A stretch of 22,602 nt of DNA from JANLQX01 sp031368095 (GTDB lineage Bacteria > Actinomycetota > Acidimicrobiia > Acidimicrobiales > JANYDT01): assembly GCA_031368095.1 (NCBI GenBank), contig JANLQX010000344.1, positions 1-22,602 of the forward strand, written 5' to 3'. Position 1 is the stretch's first letter. Each line of letters starts with the position of its first letter. The position numbers and the translations under genes are program-made. Positions 7,160 to 16,422 of the stretch are shown here, in pieces. The notes below the pieces were generated by a model. The model did no database searches. It had not been told where the DNA came from and was given only the letters and a program-made list of their open reading frames with translations.

Positions 7160-8317
7160 TCATGCGACTTGTGCTGCCGCTTCACGGTCTTGAGCCACGC
7201 TGTCGAGAGACTCATACTCGTCGCCCGTATCCACCCAGTTTTCGTATTCAATGATGCCCATCTCGGTCCACTTTTGGCGCAGCCATCCATCGCCGGCGTC
7301 GAGCAAGCCCAGCTTGCGGCAGTTCGGCACGATTTTGGAGAACAACAGCTTCTGGAAATCCTTGTACTCGTTGGGGATCTCGAGCTGGATCTTGACCATT
7401 TTGCGCACGTCGACGTCCATGCGCTCCCAGACTTCCTGCTGCAGGAAGCGGTCGCGCATGCGGATACTGGCCTCGTAGGCAAACTCCTGACGTTCTCGGA
7501 TTTCGGCGTGGGTCATGCCGTCGTAGGCCTCTTTGAGGGACAACACGCCGAAGGCCACGTGCCGCGCTTCATCGCTCATCACGTAGCGCAGTAACTGCTT
7601 CAGCAGCGGCTCCTCGACGAGCATATGCATAAACCCGAAAGCGGCAAGGGCTAGGCCCTCCACCATGATCTGCATACCGAGGTAGGTCATATCCCATCGG
7701 CTGTCACGGATGATGTCGGTGAGAAGCGCTTCGAGATGGGCGTTGATTGGGTACGTGCCGCTGAGCTTCGTCAGGAGGTATTTGGCGAATACCTCCACGT
7801 GTCGCGCTTCGTCGACGACCTGGGTGGCGGCGAACAATTTGGCGTCGTACCACGGCACCGTCTCGGTAATGCGGGCGGTGCAGATCAAGGCACCCTGCTC
7901 GCCGTGGAGGAACTGCGAAAGGCGCCAACGCTGCCCTTCCATCGCCAGCTCCGTCCACTGCTTGTCGGTCCAGTTCTTGAACAGGCCTTCCTCCTGGGCC
8001 CGGTCCCGGATCCACCCGTCACCCGGTGCCACGGTGAGGAGCTGACGTGCGGTCTTTTCTTCGTCGACGACGATCGACCAGTCGAGGTCCTTCTCGCCGT
8101 CCCACTGACTCCCCTTCGCTTTTTCGTAGAGCTTGTTCAAGGCGGGACGTTCGGCCTTGCGGTAGTCCCACGTGAACAGCGCGTCGTAGTGCGACTGCAC
8201 CGCACTGAGTTCGGCTTTCATGTCGCGATTCGTGAGAGCCATGATCGACTCGACATCGTTGACATCGCCCCGAAGGCGTTCGCGGTCGGTCAGGTAGGTG
8301 CTGGCATCGAGGGGCAT
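7160..8317 (-). CDS. Ferritin-like di-iron protein (R2/oxygenase-like)
   Basis: This 385-residue protein has the two-fold repeated ligand pattern of a di-iron carboxylate four-helix bundle: Glu140 (LHGEQGAL), Glu170-Ala-Arg-His173 (VVDEARHVEVF), Glu220 (IMVEGLALA) and Glu250-Ala-Arg-His253 (MSDEARHVAFG). This is the arrangement of ribonucleotide reductase R2-like proteins, R2-like oxidases and AurF-like N-oxygenases. It lacks a recognisable partner such as NrdA, so an oxidase or oxygenase role is more likely than nucleotide reduction; the substrate is unknown. The ATG at 8317 has a good ribosome site, AAGGA, 7 bases upstream. It heads a probable operon with the SCO6745-family gene and perhaps the HAD gene, and diverges from a TetR regulator that is the natural candidate to control it. 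Confidence 0.85.
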   Translation of the reverse strand: MPLDASTYLTDRERLRGDVNDVESIMALTNRDMKAELSAVQSHYDALFTWDYRKAERPALNKLYEKAKGSQWDGEKDLDWSIVVDEEKTARQLLTVAPGDGWIRDRAQEEGLFKNWTDKQWTELAMEGQRWRLSQFLHGEQGALICTARITETVPWYDAKLFAATQVVDEARHVEVFAKYLLTKLSGTYPINAHLEALLTDIIRDSRWDMTYLGMQIMVEGLALAAFGFMHMLVEEPLLKQLLRYVMSDEARHVAFGVLSLKEAYDGMTHAEIRERQEFAYEASIRMRDRFLQQEVWERMDVDVRKMVKIQLEIPNEYKDFQKLLFSKIVPNCRKLGLLDAGDGWLRQKWTEMGIIEYENWVDTGDEYESLDSVAQDREAAAQVA

Positions 8318-8352
8318 GGGGAAGTCCTTGCGTTAGGTTGCGTCGCGCGAAA

Positions 8353-8400
8353 CCGAGTAGTTGCTCGGAAAAGTCTGAACGAAGGTGTGACAAACGTCAA
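8353..8400 (-). promoter_or_regulatory. Promoter-like sequence and inverted repeat upstream of the ferritin-like gene
   Basis: On the minus strand TTGACG (8400-8395) is a near-consensus -35, and 17 bases later CAGACT is a weak -10. Just downstream, CCGAG-N6-CTCGG (8353-8368) forms a perfect 5-bp inverted repeat, a plausible operator for the divergent TetR protein. Confidence 0.4.
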
Positions 8401-8453
8401 TCCTTCGGGCCGGGATTTTCGTTCCGGTGTGCTGCGCGAGGCTGGGACCTGCA

Positions 8454-9128
8454 ATGACACCGTCGGCCGACCCCAACCTCCGCCGACGTCCTCGGCAAGC
8501 CCGTGCCCAGGAGCGCGTCGAGCGTATTCTCGACACCGCCGAGCAAGTGTTTGCCGAGATGGGGTTCGGTGCCGCTACGACCAACCAGATCGCCCAGCAG
8601 GCCGGGACGAGTATCGGCTCGCTCTACGAGTTCTTTCCCAACAAAGAGGCGCTGGCCCGGGCTCTCGCCGACCGCTACATCGCCCGGATCGCTCCGGTCT
8701 ACGACACCCTTCTGGTCGACGAGCCGTCGCTGCTCGGCTCGGACCTGATCACCCGGATCGTCGAATCGCTCGATCAGTACTTTCGCGAACACCCCGGGGC
8801 GGTTCCGGTACTCAACGGACGTCTCACGTCGCCCGAGTTGGCGGCGGCCGGCGAGCGACTGCAGAGTGCGCTCGTGGCCGGAATTGACCGTCTTCTCGCC
8901 GTTCGACGCCCAGATGTGGCGGCTGAGCATCGGGTGACGGTTGCCGCGGTGATTGCGGAAGTGACTCGGTCGATGCTGGTGATGGCCGATCAGGTTCCGC
9001 TGAGCCGGCGGCGAGTCGTGGTGCGCGAGACGGAACGGATGATCATCGGTTACCTAACGGAGACCATTGGCGACCCGCCACCAAGCGTGGCGTCGCCGAG
9101 GGTCAAAGCGCCGAGCAAACGCTCATAG
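8454..9128 (+). CDS. TetR/AcrR-family transcriptional regulator
   Basis: This 224-residue regulator has a TetR N-terminal helix-turn-helix (about residues 19-65): ERVERILDTAEQVFAEMGF, TTNQIAQQAGTSIGSLYEFF, then PNKEALARAL. The C-terminal ligand-binding domain is helical and unassigned. The ATG at 8454 is chosen because the frame upstream to 8427 adds only unrelated sequence. It is divergent from the ferritin-like gene across 136 bases that contain an inverted repeat, so local control of that operon is likely. Its last 79 bases overlap, tail to tail, the convergent cysteine-rich protein gene. The C-terminal dozen residues (SVASPRVKAPSKRS) look like a disordered tail. Confidence 0.92.
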   Translation: MTPSADPNLRRRPRQARAQERVERILDTAEQVFAEMGFGAATTNQIAQQAGTSIGSLYEFFPNKEALARALADRYIARIAPVYDTLLVDEPSLLGSDLITRIVESLDQYFREHPGAVPVLNGRLTSPELAAAGERLQSALVAGIDRLLAVRRPDVAAEHRVTVAAVIAEVTRSMLVMADQVPLSRRRVVVRETERMIIGYLTETIGDPPPSVASPRVKAPSKRS

Positions 9129-9817
9129 ACGTCGTCGCCGCACAGCGCCCGTAGTTCCGCCGCCATTGTCGTGACCACGGCGTAATCGATGACCCCGGCG
9201 CCGGAGTGGCCGCTTTCGCCGCTGACGTCGCTGGCGCCGGCGAACGCGTCGGTGCACCACCAGGACAACCCCTCACCATCGTCGCCGAAGTCCTGGCGCT
9301 CCCAGCGTCGAACCGTGGTGCGGCGAGCGCCATCGGCGGGATGGTCTTCGTCGATCCGTAGCGGTAGCTGCCAGCACACATTCGGTTTTCGATGCAACGG
9401 ATTGATGCCATCGACCATCGCTTTTGCATGCAACGCACATCCTGGTCCGCCGGCAAAGCCGGGGCGGTTGAGAAAAATGCACCCTCCCTTTGTGACCCGG
9501 GTGAACAGATCGCCGTTCGGGCGTCGCTTCCACCACTTCTTCCGCCGACCATGGGCGGCAAACTGCCAGTTCGAAGAATCGAGACCCTTTGCTGCTTGTT
9601 CAACAACCAAAAAGTCTTCGGCGTCGGTAATTCCTGCCCCCAGGGTGCAGCAGCCGTCGGCTCGAGCGGGATCGTGGGTGGGATGAATACCGCGACAGCC
9701 ATCGCCGTAGATGCATCGCCAGGAGCTGGTCAAAAAGGGGCGATCGAAACGCCAGAGCCGCTCAGGCTCGGCGACTTCGACCCACCGAGCGCGCAACGCG
9801 ACTGGTGTGGACGTCAC
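9050..9817 (-). CDS. Cysteine-rich conserved protein, possible metal or Fe-S binder
   Basis: This 255-residue protein is unnamed but clearly coding. It has many paired or spaced cysteines: WRCIYGDGC, ADGCCTLGAG, GGCIFLNRPG, GGPGCALHAKA, NVCWQLPL and SWWCTDAF. Such a layout, with a CC pair and conserved Gly, His and Trp around it, recalls the cysteine-cluster proteins (YkgJ/DUF3109 type) thought to bind zinc or an iron-sulfur cluster; this likeness is only at pattern level. The start is the GTG at 9817, which overlaps the stop of the upstream GlsB-type gene (GTGA), so translation is coupled; homology-like sequence begins at RWVEVAEPERLWRF. The 3' end overlaps the TetR gene by 79 bases. No signal peptide is seen. 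Confidence 0.72.
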   Translation of the reverse strand: MTSTPVALRARWVEVAEPERLWRFDRPFLTSSWRCIYGDGCRGIHPTHDPARADGCCTLGAGITDAEDFLVVEQAAKGLDSSNWQFAAHGRRKKWWKRRPNGDLFTRVTKGGCIFLNRPGFAGGPGCALHAKAMVDGINPLHRKPNVCWQLPLRIDEDHPADGARRTTVRRWERQDFGDDGEGLSWWCTDAFAGASDVSGESGHSGAGVIDYAVVTTMAAELRALCGDDVYERLLGALTLGDATLGGGSPMVSVR

Positions 9818-10065
9818 CGTTGCCGCTCGAAGACTTTCAAAACGAGGCACAGCACGCACCCCCCAACGAACGCCACGAACGCCGAACCAATGTTGAACTC
9901 CATCACCGGCTTTGATCCCACGAACGAAAACAGAGCGCCTCCGATGAAGGCGCCAACGATACCGACGACCATGGTGAACAAACATCCGCGCTTTTCGAAA
10001 CCAGTAACCGATTGAGCAAAAGATCCAGCGATCAGACCAAGAATGATCCAGCCGACAAGGTTCAT
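9814..10065 (-). CDS. GlsB/YeaQ/YmgE-family stress membrane protein
   Basis: This 83-residue membrane protein has three hydrophobic segments: MNLVGWIILGLIAGSFAQSV, then CLFTMVVGIVGAFIGGALFSF, then AFVAFVGGCVLCLVL. The glycine-zipper pattern (GxxxG-like spacing in GIVGAFIGGALF) is typical of the GlsB/YeaQ/YmgE family, small inner-membrane proteins linked to stress responses. The ATG at 10065 is fixed by a strong ribosome site, AAGGAG at 10079-10074, 8 bases upstream. The stop codon overlaps the GTG start of the cysteine-rich protein gene. It is divergent from the 198-residue gene on the plus strand. Confidence 0.9.
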   Translation of the reverse strand: MNLVGWIILGLIAGSFAQSVTGFEKRGCLFTMVVGIVGAFIGGALFSFVGSKPVMEFNIGSAFVAFVGGCVLCLVLKVFERQR

Positions 10066-10102
10066 AGACGTTTCTCCTTTTGATTTGCGTCCGAGCCCGC
10101 CT

Positions 10103-10124
10103 GGGAAAACGTTGAGGCTTTCCC
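10103..10124. promoter_or_regulatory. Inverted repeat in the divergent GlsB / 198-residue gene region
   Basis: GGGAAA (10103-10108) and TTTCCC (10119-10124) form a perfect 6-bp inverted repeat with a 10-base spacer, lying between two divergent genes. It could be an operator; no regulator is evident. Confidence 0.3.
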
Positions 10125-10155
10125 GGACTTGAATATGAACTGCTACGTTGGCCAA

Positions 10156-10752
10156 ATGTCAGAAAACATGTCGATGAACGAATCGGCCGAATTCGCCGTC
10201 CGTAGCTACCTTGAATTCCTCGGTGATCCTTCCACGGCTGTCGACGGTTCGCGCGTCGCCGCGCTTGAGGCTCAGGTTGGCCAAACCTCCGACGTCATCG
10301 CCAAGCTCAAACTGCTCGAAGAGCTCGGGCGCGCGAGGAGCGGTGACACGGCGGCCCTGCGTCAAGCGTTTGTGACCCATGCCAAGTCGTGGGCGGCGGC
10401 CAACACCATCGGGCTCGACGCCTTCCGGGCGCTGGGCGTGGGTGACATTGCCCTCGTCGAAGCCGGTTTCGACCTGGGGCGAAACGCCCCGAAGAAGAGC
10501 GGCGCCGCAACGGCGCGGCCCCTACGCCCCGCTCGCGCCGCCAACGTTTCGGGCTCGGCGATCCGCGAGCACATCGCTGGGCTGACCGGCACCTTCACAC
10601 TCGCGTCGGTCATGCACGACGTGGGTGGGTCGCTGGGCACGATCCGCAAGATCGTCGATGAAATGGAGGCGGCCGGGCGAGTACGCAACGAGGGCTCCGA
10701 CCCCTCGCATTCCAGCCGCGGTCGTGCTCCTCACGTGTTCCGCGTGATCTAA
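10156..10752 (+). CDS. Hypothetical protein with winged-helix-like C-terminus
   Basis: This 198-residue protein is not assigned to a family. The N-terminal half is helical and acidic (about residues 1-110, with LEAQVGQTSDVIAKLKLLEE). It is followed by a low-complexity Ala/Arg/Pro linker (about residues 113-132). The C-terminal part, IREHIAGLTGTFTLASVMHD then VGGSLGTIRKIVDEMEAAGR, has the helix spacing of a small winged-helix DNA-binding domain and ends RGRAPHVFRVI. A DNA-binding role is an inference from that pattern. Starts at 10135, 10156 or 10168 are all possible; none has a good ribosome site. Codon use is like that of the neighbours. Confidence 0.65.
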   Translation: MSENMSMNESAEFAVRSYLEFLGDPSTAVDGSRVAALEAQVGQTSDVIAKLKLLEELGRARSGDTAALRQAFVTHAKSWAAANTIGLDAFRALGVGDIALVEAGFDLGRNAPKKSGAATARPLRPARAANVSGSAIREHIAGLTGTFTLASVMHDVGGSLGTIRKIVDEMEAAGRVRNEGSDPSHSSRGRAPHVFRVI

Positions 10753-10777
10753 CGCATTTTCTGCCGGTCCCCTTCGG

Positions 10778-11381
10778 TTGAGGAACGTATCCGTCGGCAC
10801 GCGCCGGCCCGTTCTCGGCACCTTGGCCGAAGTTCGGGTGGAGTCGAGATCTCGTCGGTCAAACTCACGCATTGAGCGTGCGACGTTCGATGCCCTCGAA
10901 GACTTGGAGGCCCGGTTCTCGACGTTTCGGCTGGACTCGGAACTCTCGCTCTGGCGACGAGGTGAGGTGCCCAGTCCGAGCGCTGAGCTCGCCCAACTCT
11001 TGTTGACGACCGCTCACTGGCAACGGGAGAGCGAGGGAGTGCTGAATCCTGCCGTCGGCGCCTTGAGTCGTCGACCTTCGGCGTACTGGCAGTGGGTCCA
11101 TCGTCGTAGGCATCGAGAATCCTCTGCGCGCCTACGATAACGAGCCGCCGCTCCTGCGGGTTCGGCTCGAGAACGGTGCGCTTGCCACCAGCGGGGGAGC
11201 GCGTCGCGGCTGGCGGATCGGCGACCGGTGGTTCAGTCACGTGATCGACCCACGGACCGGTTGGCCCGTCGATCACATTGCGTCGGCGCCGGTCAATCCC
11301 ACCGCGGCCGTGGTGAGGGCACTCCGGCGGCGTTTCCGGAGGAAGAATTGCATCGTAAGTCCGCTTAGTGAAGGTCATTGA
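10778..11381 (+). pseudogene. FAD:protein FMN transferase (ApbE) remnant
   Basis: ApbE attaches FMN to threonines of redox proteins outside the membrane. Two frames carry matching ends of the family. Frame one (10778 to about 11090) has RRPVLGTLAEVRVE, LEARFSTFRLDSELS and ESEGVLNPAVGAL. Frame two (about 11085 to 11379) has VVGIENPLR, GALATSGGARRGW and RWFSHVIDPRTGWPV. The middle of the family, with the metal- and flavin-binding DLGGIAKGxAVD-type segment, is missing between them, and the frame changes at the same point, so this looks like an internal deletion of roughly 100 codons. The last part after SAPVNPTAAVVRA also departs from the family. The gene cannot make an active enzyme as it stands. 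A convergent DUF2271 remnant, a known ApbE neighbour, lies 37 bases away. Confidence 0.85.
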
Positions 11382-11418
11382 TGACGCCGAGGAAGCCCTG
11401 GCCCTGCACGCTCAGTTG

Positions 11419-12057
11419 CTATGTCCCCGGCTTGGTGGTGCGCAATTCGATGGCGATGGCGGTGAGTTCGTTGTTGTTGGCCGGCGTCTTCTTCAAGGTG
11501 TCGGCGCCGATGGTGATCGCTTCCTTCACCAGCGAATACGGACCGCGTTTGCGGGCCGCCTCGATACCGTGGTCGTGACATCGACGCCGCCGGCGATCTG
11601 GCGGATCTGATCGGCGTCGTACCAGCGGACGAGATCGTGGAGATACTTTCGTCCCCTACCACCCTGCTCGAACGACACCTCGAGGGTTCGGAGCGCGGCG
11701 CCGCCGGGGTCCTCGATCCACACCGCCATAGACGGATTGTGAGCCCGTCCCCCAGCATCGGAGGCGGCGTAGGTGTAGGCGATGGCGAGTTCTTTACCGG
11801 CCGGAAGGGCGCTGGCCGATTTCGCGGTGGCGGCCGAAGCTGTCGCCACAGTGCCCTTTTTTTGTCGTGGTCTTTTTCTTCGTCGTTTTGGTCGCCGCGG
11901 CATAGGCGCTGGGGGACGTGACGGTCAGCGCGCCGACGATCGTGGCGAACACGACGGAGCGCCGAGTAAACCGGGCGGCGTCTCGGTGCTGTTCGGAGGG
12001 GGATCGGGGGAAATTTTGATGGTTCGCCGTCCTGCATCGTGAGGGGCCGGACACCAC
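11419..12057 (-). pseudogene. DUF2271 periplasmic protein, broken by frameshifts
   Basis: The gene reads in three frames. Frame one (from GTG 12057) gives a signal peptide: RRSVVFATIVGALTVTSPSA then a Lys/Thr-rich stretch. The frame must change at a run of seven A (minus strand, 11863-11857) to continue as KGTVATASAATAKS and the DUF2271 core (MAVWIEDPGGAALRTLEV, RKYLHDLVRWY). Near 11565 a second change leads to EAARKRGPYSLVKEAITIG and the C-terminal ELTAIAIELRTTKPG, stopping at 11419. About 20 residues usually found between the two latter parts seem missing. DUF2271 proteins are exported and usually accompany ApbE and PepSY flavoproteins. An inverted repeat, AACCAG-AG-CTGGTT, sits just upstream at 12060-12073. 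Confidence 0.8.
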
Positions 12058-12059
12058 AT

Positions 12060-12073
12060 AACCAGAGCTGGTT
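12060..12073. promoter_or_regulatory. Near-palindrome upstream of the DUF2271 remnant
   Basis: AACCAG-AG-CTGGTT is a perfect 6-bp inverted repeat with a 2-base spacer, 3 bases upstream of the GTG at 12057. It may be an old operator or part of a transcript hairpin. Confidence 0.25.
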
Positions 12074-12153
12074 TAGAGCTTCGTAAGAACGCCAGTCCGT
12101 CGTTGGAACAGTGTCATGAGCAGCAGGTCACCGCAGGTTTGTCAGGAGTTCGT

Positions 12154-12172
12154 TAGACTAAGTCATATGACT
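12154..12172 (+). promoter_or_regulatory. Leaderless-type promoter and 12-bp palindrome over the antitoxin start
   Basis: TAGACT (12154-12159) lies 7 bases before the ATG at 12167, the spacing of a -10 element for a leaderless transcript; there is no Shine-Dalgarno sequence at a useful distance. AGTCATATGACT (12161-12172) is a perfect 12-bp palindrome centred on the start codon and is a candidate autoregulatory operator for the antitoxin. Confidence 0.5.
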
Positions 12173-12406
12173 AGGTCCGTTAACGTTCATGAGGCGAAAA
12201 CCCACCTTTCCCGATTGCTCGATGAGGTAGCCAACGGTGCGGAGGTCGTGATCGCCCGCGCCGGCGTCCCATGCGCCCGGTTGGTGTCGACCGAAACTGG
12301 GCCGCGGCCGTCGGGCATGCTGGCCGGGGTCTGGCCCGACCTTGCGACCGACTCCGTGTTTTTCGATGCACTGCCCCACGACGAACTTGCGGCGTGGGAA
12401 AAGTGA
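12167..12406 (+). CDS. Phd/YefM-type antitoxin
   Basis: This 79-residue protein has the Phd/YefM N-terminal DNA-binding fold, MTRSVNVHEAKTHLSRLLDE then VANGAEVVIARAGVPCARLV. A short C-terminal tail rich in Asp, Leu and Trp (DALPHDELAAWEK) would wrap the toxin. It is the antitoxin of a type II toxin-antitoxin pair and should repress its own operon. The ATG at 12167 matches the family start; an upstream start at 12116 would add a non-homologous extension. The stop overlaps the GTG start of the toxin gene (GTGA at 12403-12406), the usual coupling for such pairs. A perfect palindrome lies over the start codon. Confidence 0.93.
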   Translation: MTRSVNVHEAKTHLSRLLDEVANGAEVVIARAGVPCARLVSTETGPRPSGMLAGVWPDLATDSVFFDALPHDELAAWEK

Positions 12407-12789
12407 AGCTTCTCCTCGACACCCATACGTTCTTGTGGAGAGCGGTCGGGTCGGCTCGACTCAGTAGCCGGGCAGCGAGGGCAATCGATGACCGAGCGAA
12501 CGAGGTCTTCGTATCGGCTGCGTCGGCGTGGGAAGTATCGACGAAGACCCGGCTAGGTAAATTGCCGGAAGGGACGTCGATCCTGTTGCGGTTCGCGGCG
12601 ACAATCTCCGACCTTCACGCCAAAGAGCTCCCCATGTCGGTCGCGCACAGTCTGCTGGCCGGATCTTTCGCAATGGCACACCGTGATCCGTTCGACCGGA
12701 TGCTTGCCGCGCAGGCAGCTTCGGAGGGAGCCAGGTTGGTGACCGGTGATCCCGCATTTGCCGACTTTCCCGTCACTACGATTTGGTGA
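12403..12789 (+). CDS. VapC-family PIN-domain toxin
   Basis: This 128-residue PIN-domain ribonuclease toxin carries the family acidic residues: Asp6 in LLLDTHTFLW, Glu44 in SAWEVSTK, Asp95 and Asp98 in HRDPFDRMLAAQA, and Asp116 in LVTGDPAF. These bind Mg2+ and cut RNA, in known cases tRNA or rRNA. The GTG start at 12403 overlaps the antitoxin stop; the longer frame back to 12271 is only a shadow of the antitoxin gene. The pair is intact although several surrounding genes are broken. It is convergent with the UvrA-like gene, with 23 bases between the two stop codons. Confidence 0.93.
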   Translation: MKLLLDTHTFLWRAVGSARLSSRAARAIDDRANEVFVSAASAWEVSTKTRLGKLPEGTSILLRFAATISDLHAKELPMSVAHSLLAGSFAMAHRDPFDRMLAAQAASEGARLVTGDPAFADFPVTTIW

Positions 12790-12812
12790 CTCTGGCCGAC
12801 TCGGTATGCTCG

Positions 12813-15176
<2,364 letters not shown>

Positions 15177-15188
15177 GGTGACCACCAT

Positions 15189-15205
15189 CTTGGCGCGCCG
15201 CCAAG
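15189..15205. promoter_or_regulatory. Inverted repeat directly upstream of the UvrA-like gene
   Basis: CTTGGC-N5-GCCAAG is a perfect 6-bp inverted repeat adjoining the ATG at 15188 and 12 bases upstream of the ATG at 15176. It could be an operator or, in the transcript, a hairpin that limits ribosome access. Confidence 0.35.
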
Positions 15206-15236
15206 CGCGGGTGACCGGGTGGCGGGCTCGGGGTGT

Positions 15237-15720
15237 TTAGTGCGAGGGCACCAGGGCGATACCGAGCACGATGATGATGGCACCACCCGCACCGATGAGC
15301 AGTACGGTCTCGAAAAGCAGGCGTCGTTCGACAGCGTGGTCCGAACGGCTCGGAACGAGAGCGTCACCGCTGCGTTCAAGGAGACCGGGAACGAGTCGCC
15401 CGAGGTCGCGCAGCGTGGCCGGGATGTTGCCGTCGTACCGGCTGACGCGGTGCAACGTCCTGACGTTCGTCGTGAAGTCCGACAAACGCGCCGTCGATGC
15501 GGTCGCTGGTCGTTGGCGTGATGCGCGTCGTCTCTGTGCCGACCGGGCTCGACGCCGGGGCCAGCGTGAGGTCGGTCCGGGTGGCGGCGCTGATGAGCTC
15601 GGCCCGGTCATCAGTGATGAGGTGGAGTCCGTCGGCGAGTCGTTCCTGGATCAGTCCCGCCGACGTCCGCAATCGTCGCAACATCGTGCCGAAGGTTTCC
15701 GCCGGGCGCACGACGGCCAC
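15237..15720 (-). pseudogene. XRE-type regulator remnant with C-terminal membrane segment
   Basis: The 5' part (GTG about 15720) reads AETFGTMLRRLRTSAGLIQE directly into RLADGLHLITDDRAELISAA. These are the two ends of the XRE-type helix-turn-helix that opens many actinobacterial regulators; the roughly 35 residues between them, including the recognition helix, are missing. After TSDRIDGAF the frame changes and continues as SDFTTNVRTLHRVSRYDGNI, then GLLERSGDAL, ending in a hydrophobic segment, LLIGAGGAIIIVLGIALVPS, likely one membrane helix. The two parts may come from one gene or may have been joined by a deletion. It lies between the UvrA-like gene and the response regulator on the same strand. 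DNA binding is not possible in this form. Confidence 0.55.
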
Positions 15721-15766
15721 CGTACAACGTCGACCTCTTGGCACCGAGTCGTCGGCGTTCGGCTTT

Positions 15767-16422
15767 CTACTCGCGCATACGGCCGCTTTGCCACGCGAAC
15801 GCCGCCAGCTCAACTCGGTTCCGGGCGCCGACCTTGTCCTGCAGGCTCGACAGGTGCGTCTTGACGGTACCGAGCGAGATGAATAGCTCGGCCGCGATCT
15901 CGGCGTTGCTGCGTCCTTTCGCGGCGGCCCGGAGCACCTCCTCCTCCCGGCCGGTCAGCGGCATGACGAGTTGCGCCGGCCCCGTGAATGGCGACATGGC
16001 GGTGAAGTGGGCCAGGAGGCGAACAGTGACCTCCGGCGAGACGAGCACGTCACCGCGGTGCGCGGCCCGCACCGCCTCAAGGAGCAACGTCGGTCCGGCA
16101 TCTTTGAGGAGGAAGCCCGCCGCTCCGTTGCGCAGCGCGGCGTGCACGTATTCGTCGAGATCAAACGTGGTGACGACGACAACTCGGAGCGGGTCGGGCA
16201 CGTCGGGACCGGCCAGGCGGCGGGTGGCCTCGAGCCCATCCAAATGCGGCATACGGATGTCCATGAGACACACGTCGGGCGGAGATCTCGGGCCACGACG
16301 ACGGCAGTGGCGCCATCGGCTGCTTCGGCTATGACCGTCATATCGTCCGCATCGTCGATGATCATCCTGAACCCGGCACGCACCATCTCCTGGTCGTCGG
16401 CGATGAGCACTCGGATCGTCAC
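15767..16422 (-). pseudogene. NarL/FixJ-family response regulator, frameshifted
   Basis: The receiver begins at the GTG at 16422 (TIRVLIADDQEMVRAGFRMI) and stays in frame to ARDLRP. The next part, VCLMDIRMPHLDGLEATRRL with the phospho-acceptor Asp, is in another frame and runs to the end. It contains VVVVTTFDLDEYV, FLLKDAG and a complete LuxR-type helix-turn-helix: LTGREEEVLRAAAKGRSNAE then FISLGTVKTHLSSLQDKVGA. One missing base in a C run (GGG on the plus strand at 16277-16279; four would restore RPDVCLMD) explains the shift. Everything else is of normal length and well conserved, so this is either a very young pseudogene or a sequencing error. Its start overlaps the histidine kinase stop (GTGA), confirming a two-component pair. 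Confidence 0.85.

Noticed and set aside
7736..8887. Plus-strand open frame of 383 codons opposite the ferritin-like gene and across the TetR gene
   Set aside because: It has no motif, and the di-iron ligands and TetR helix-turn-helix are on the other frames.
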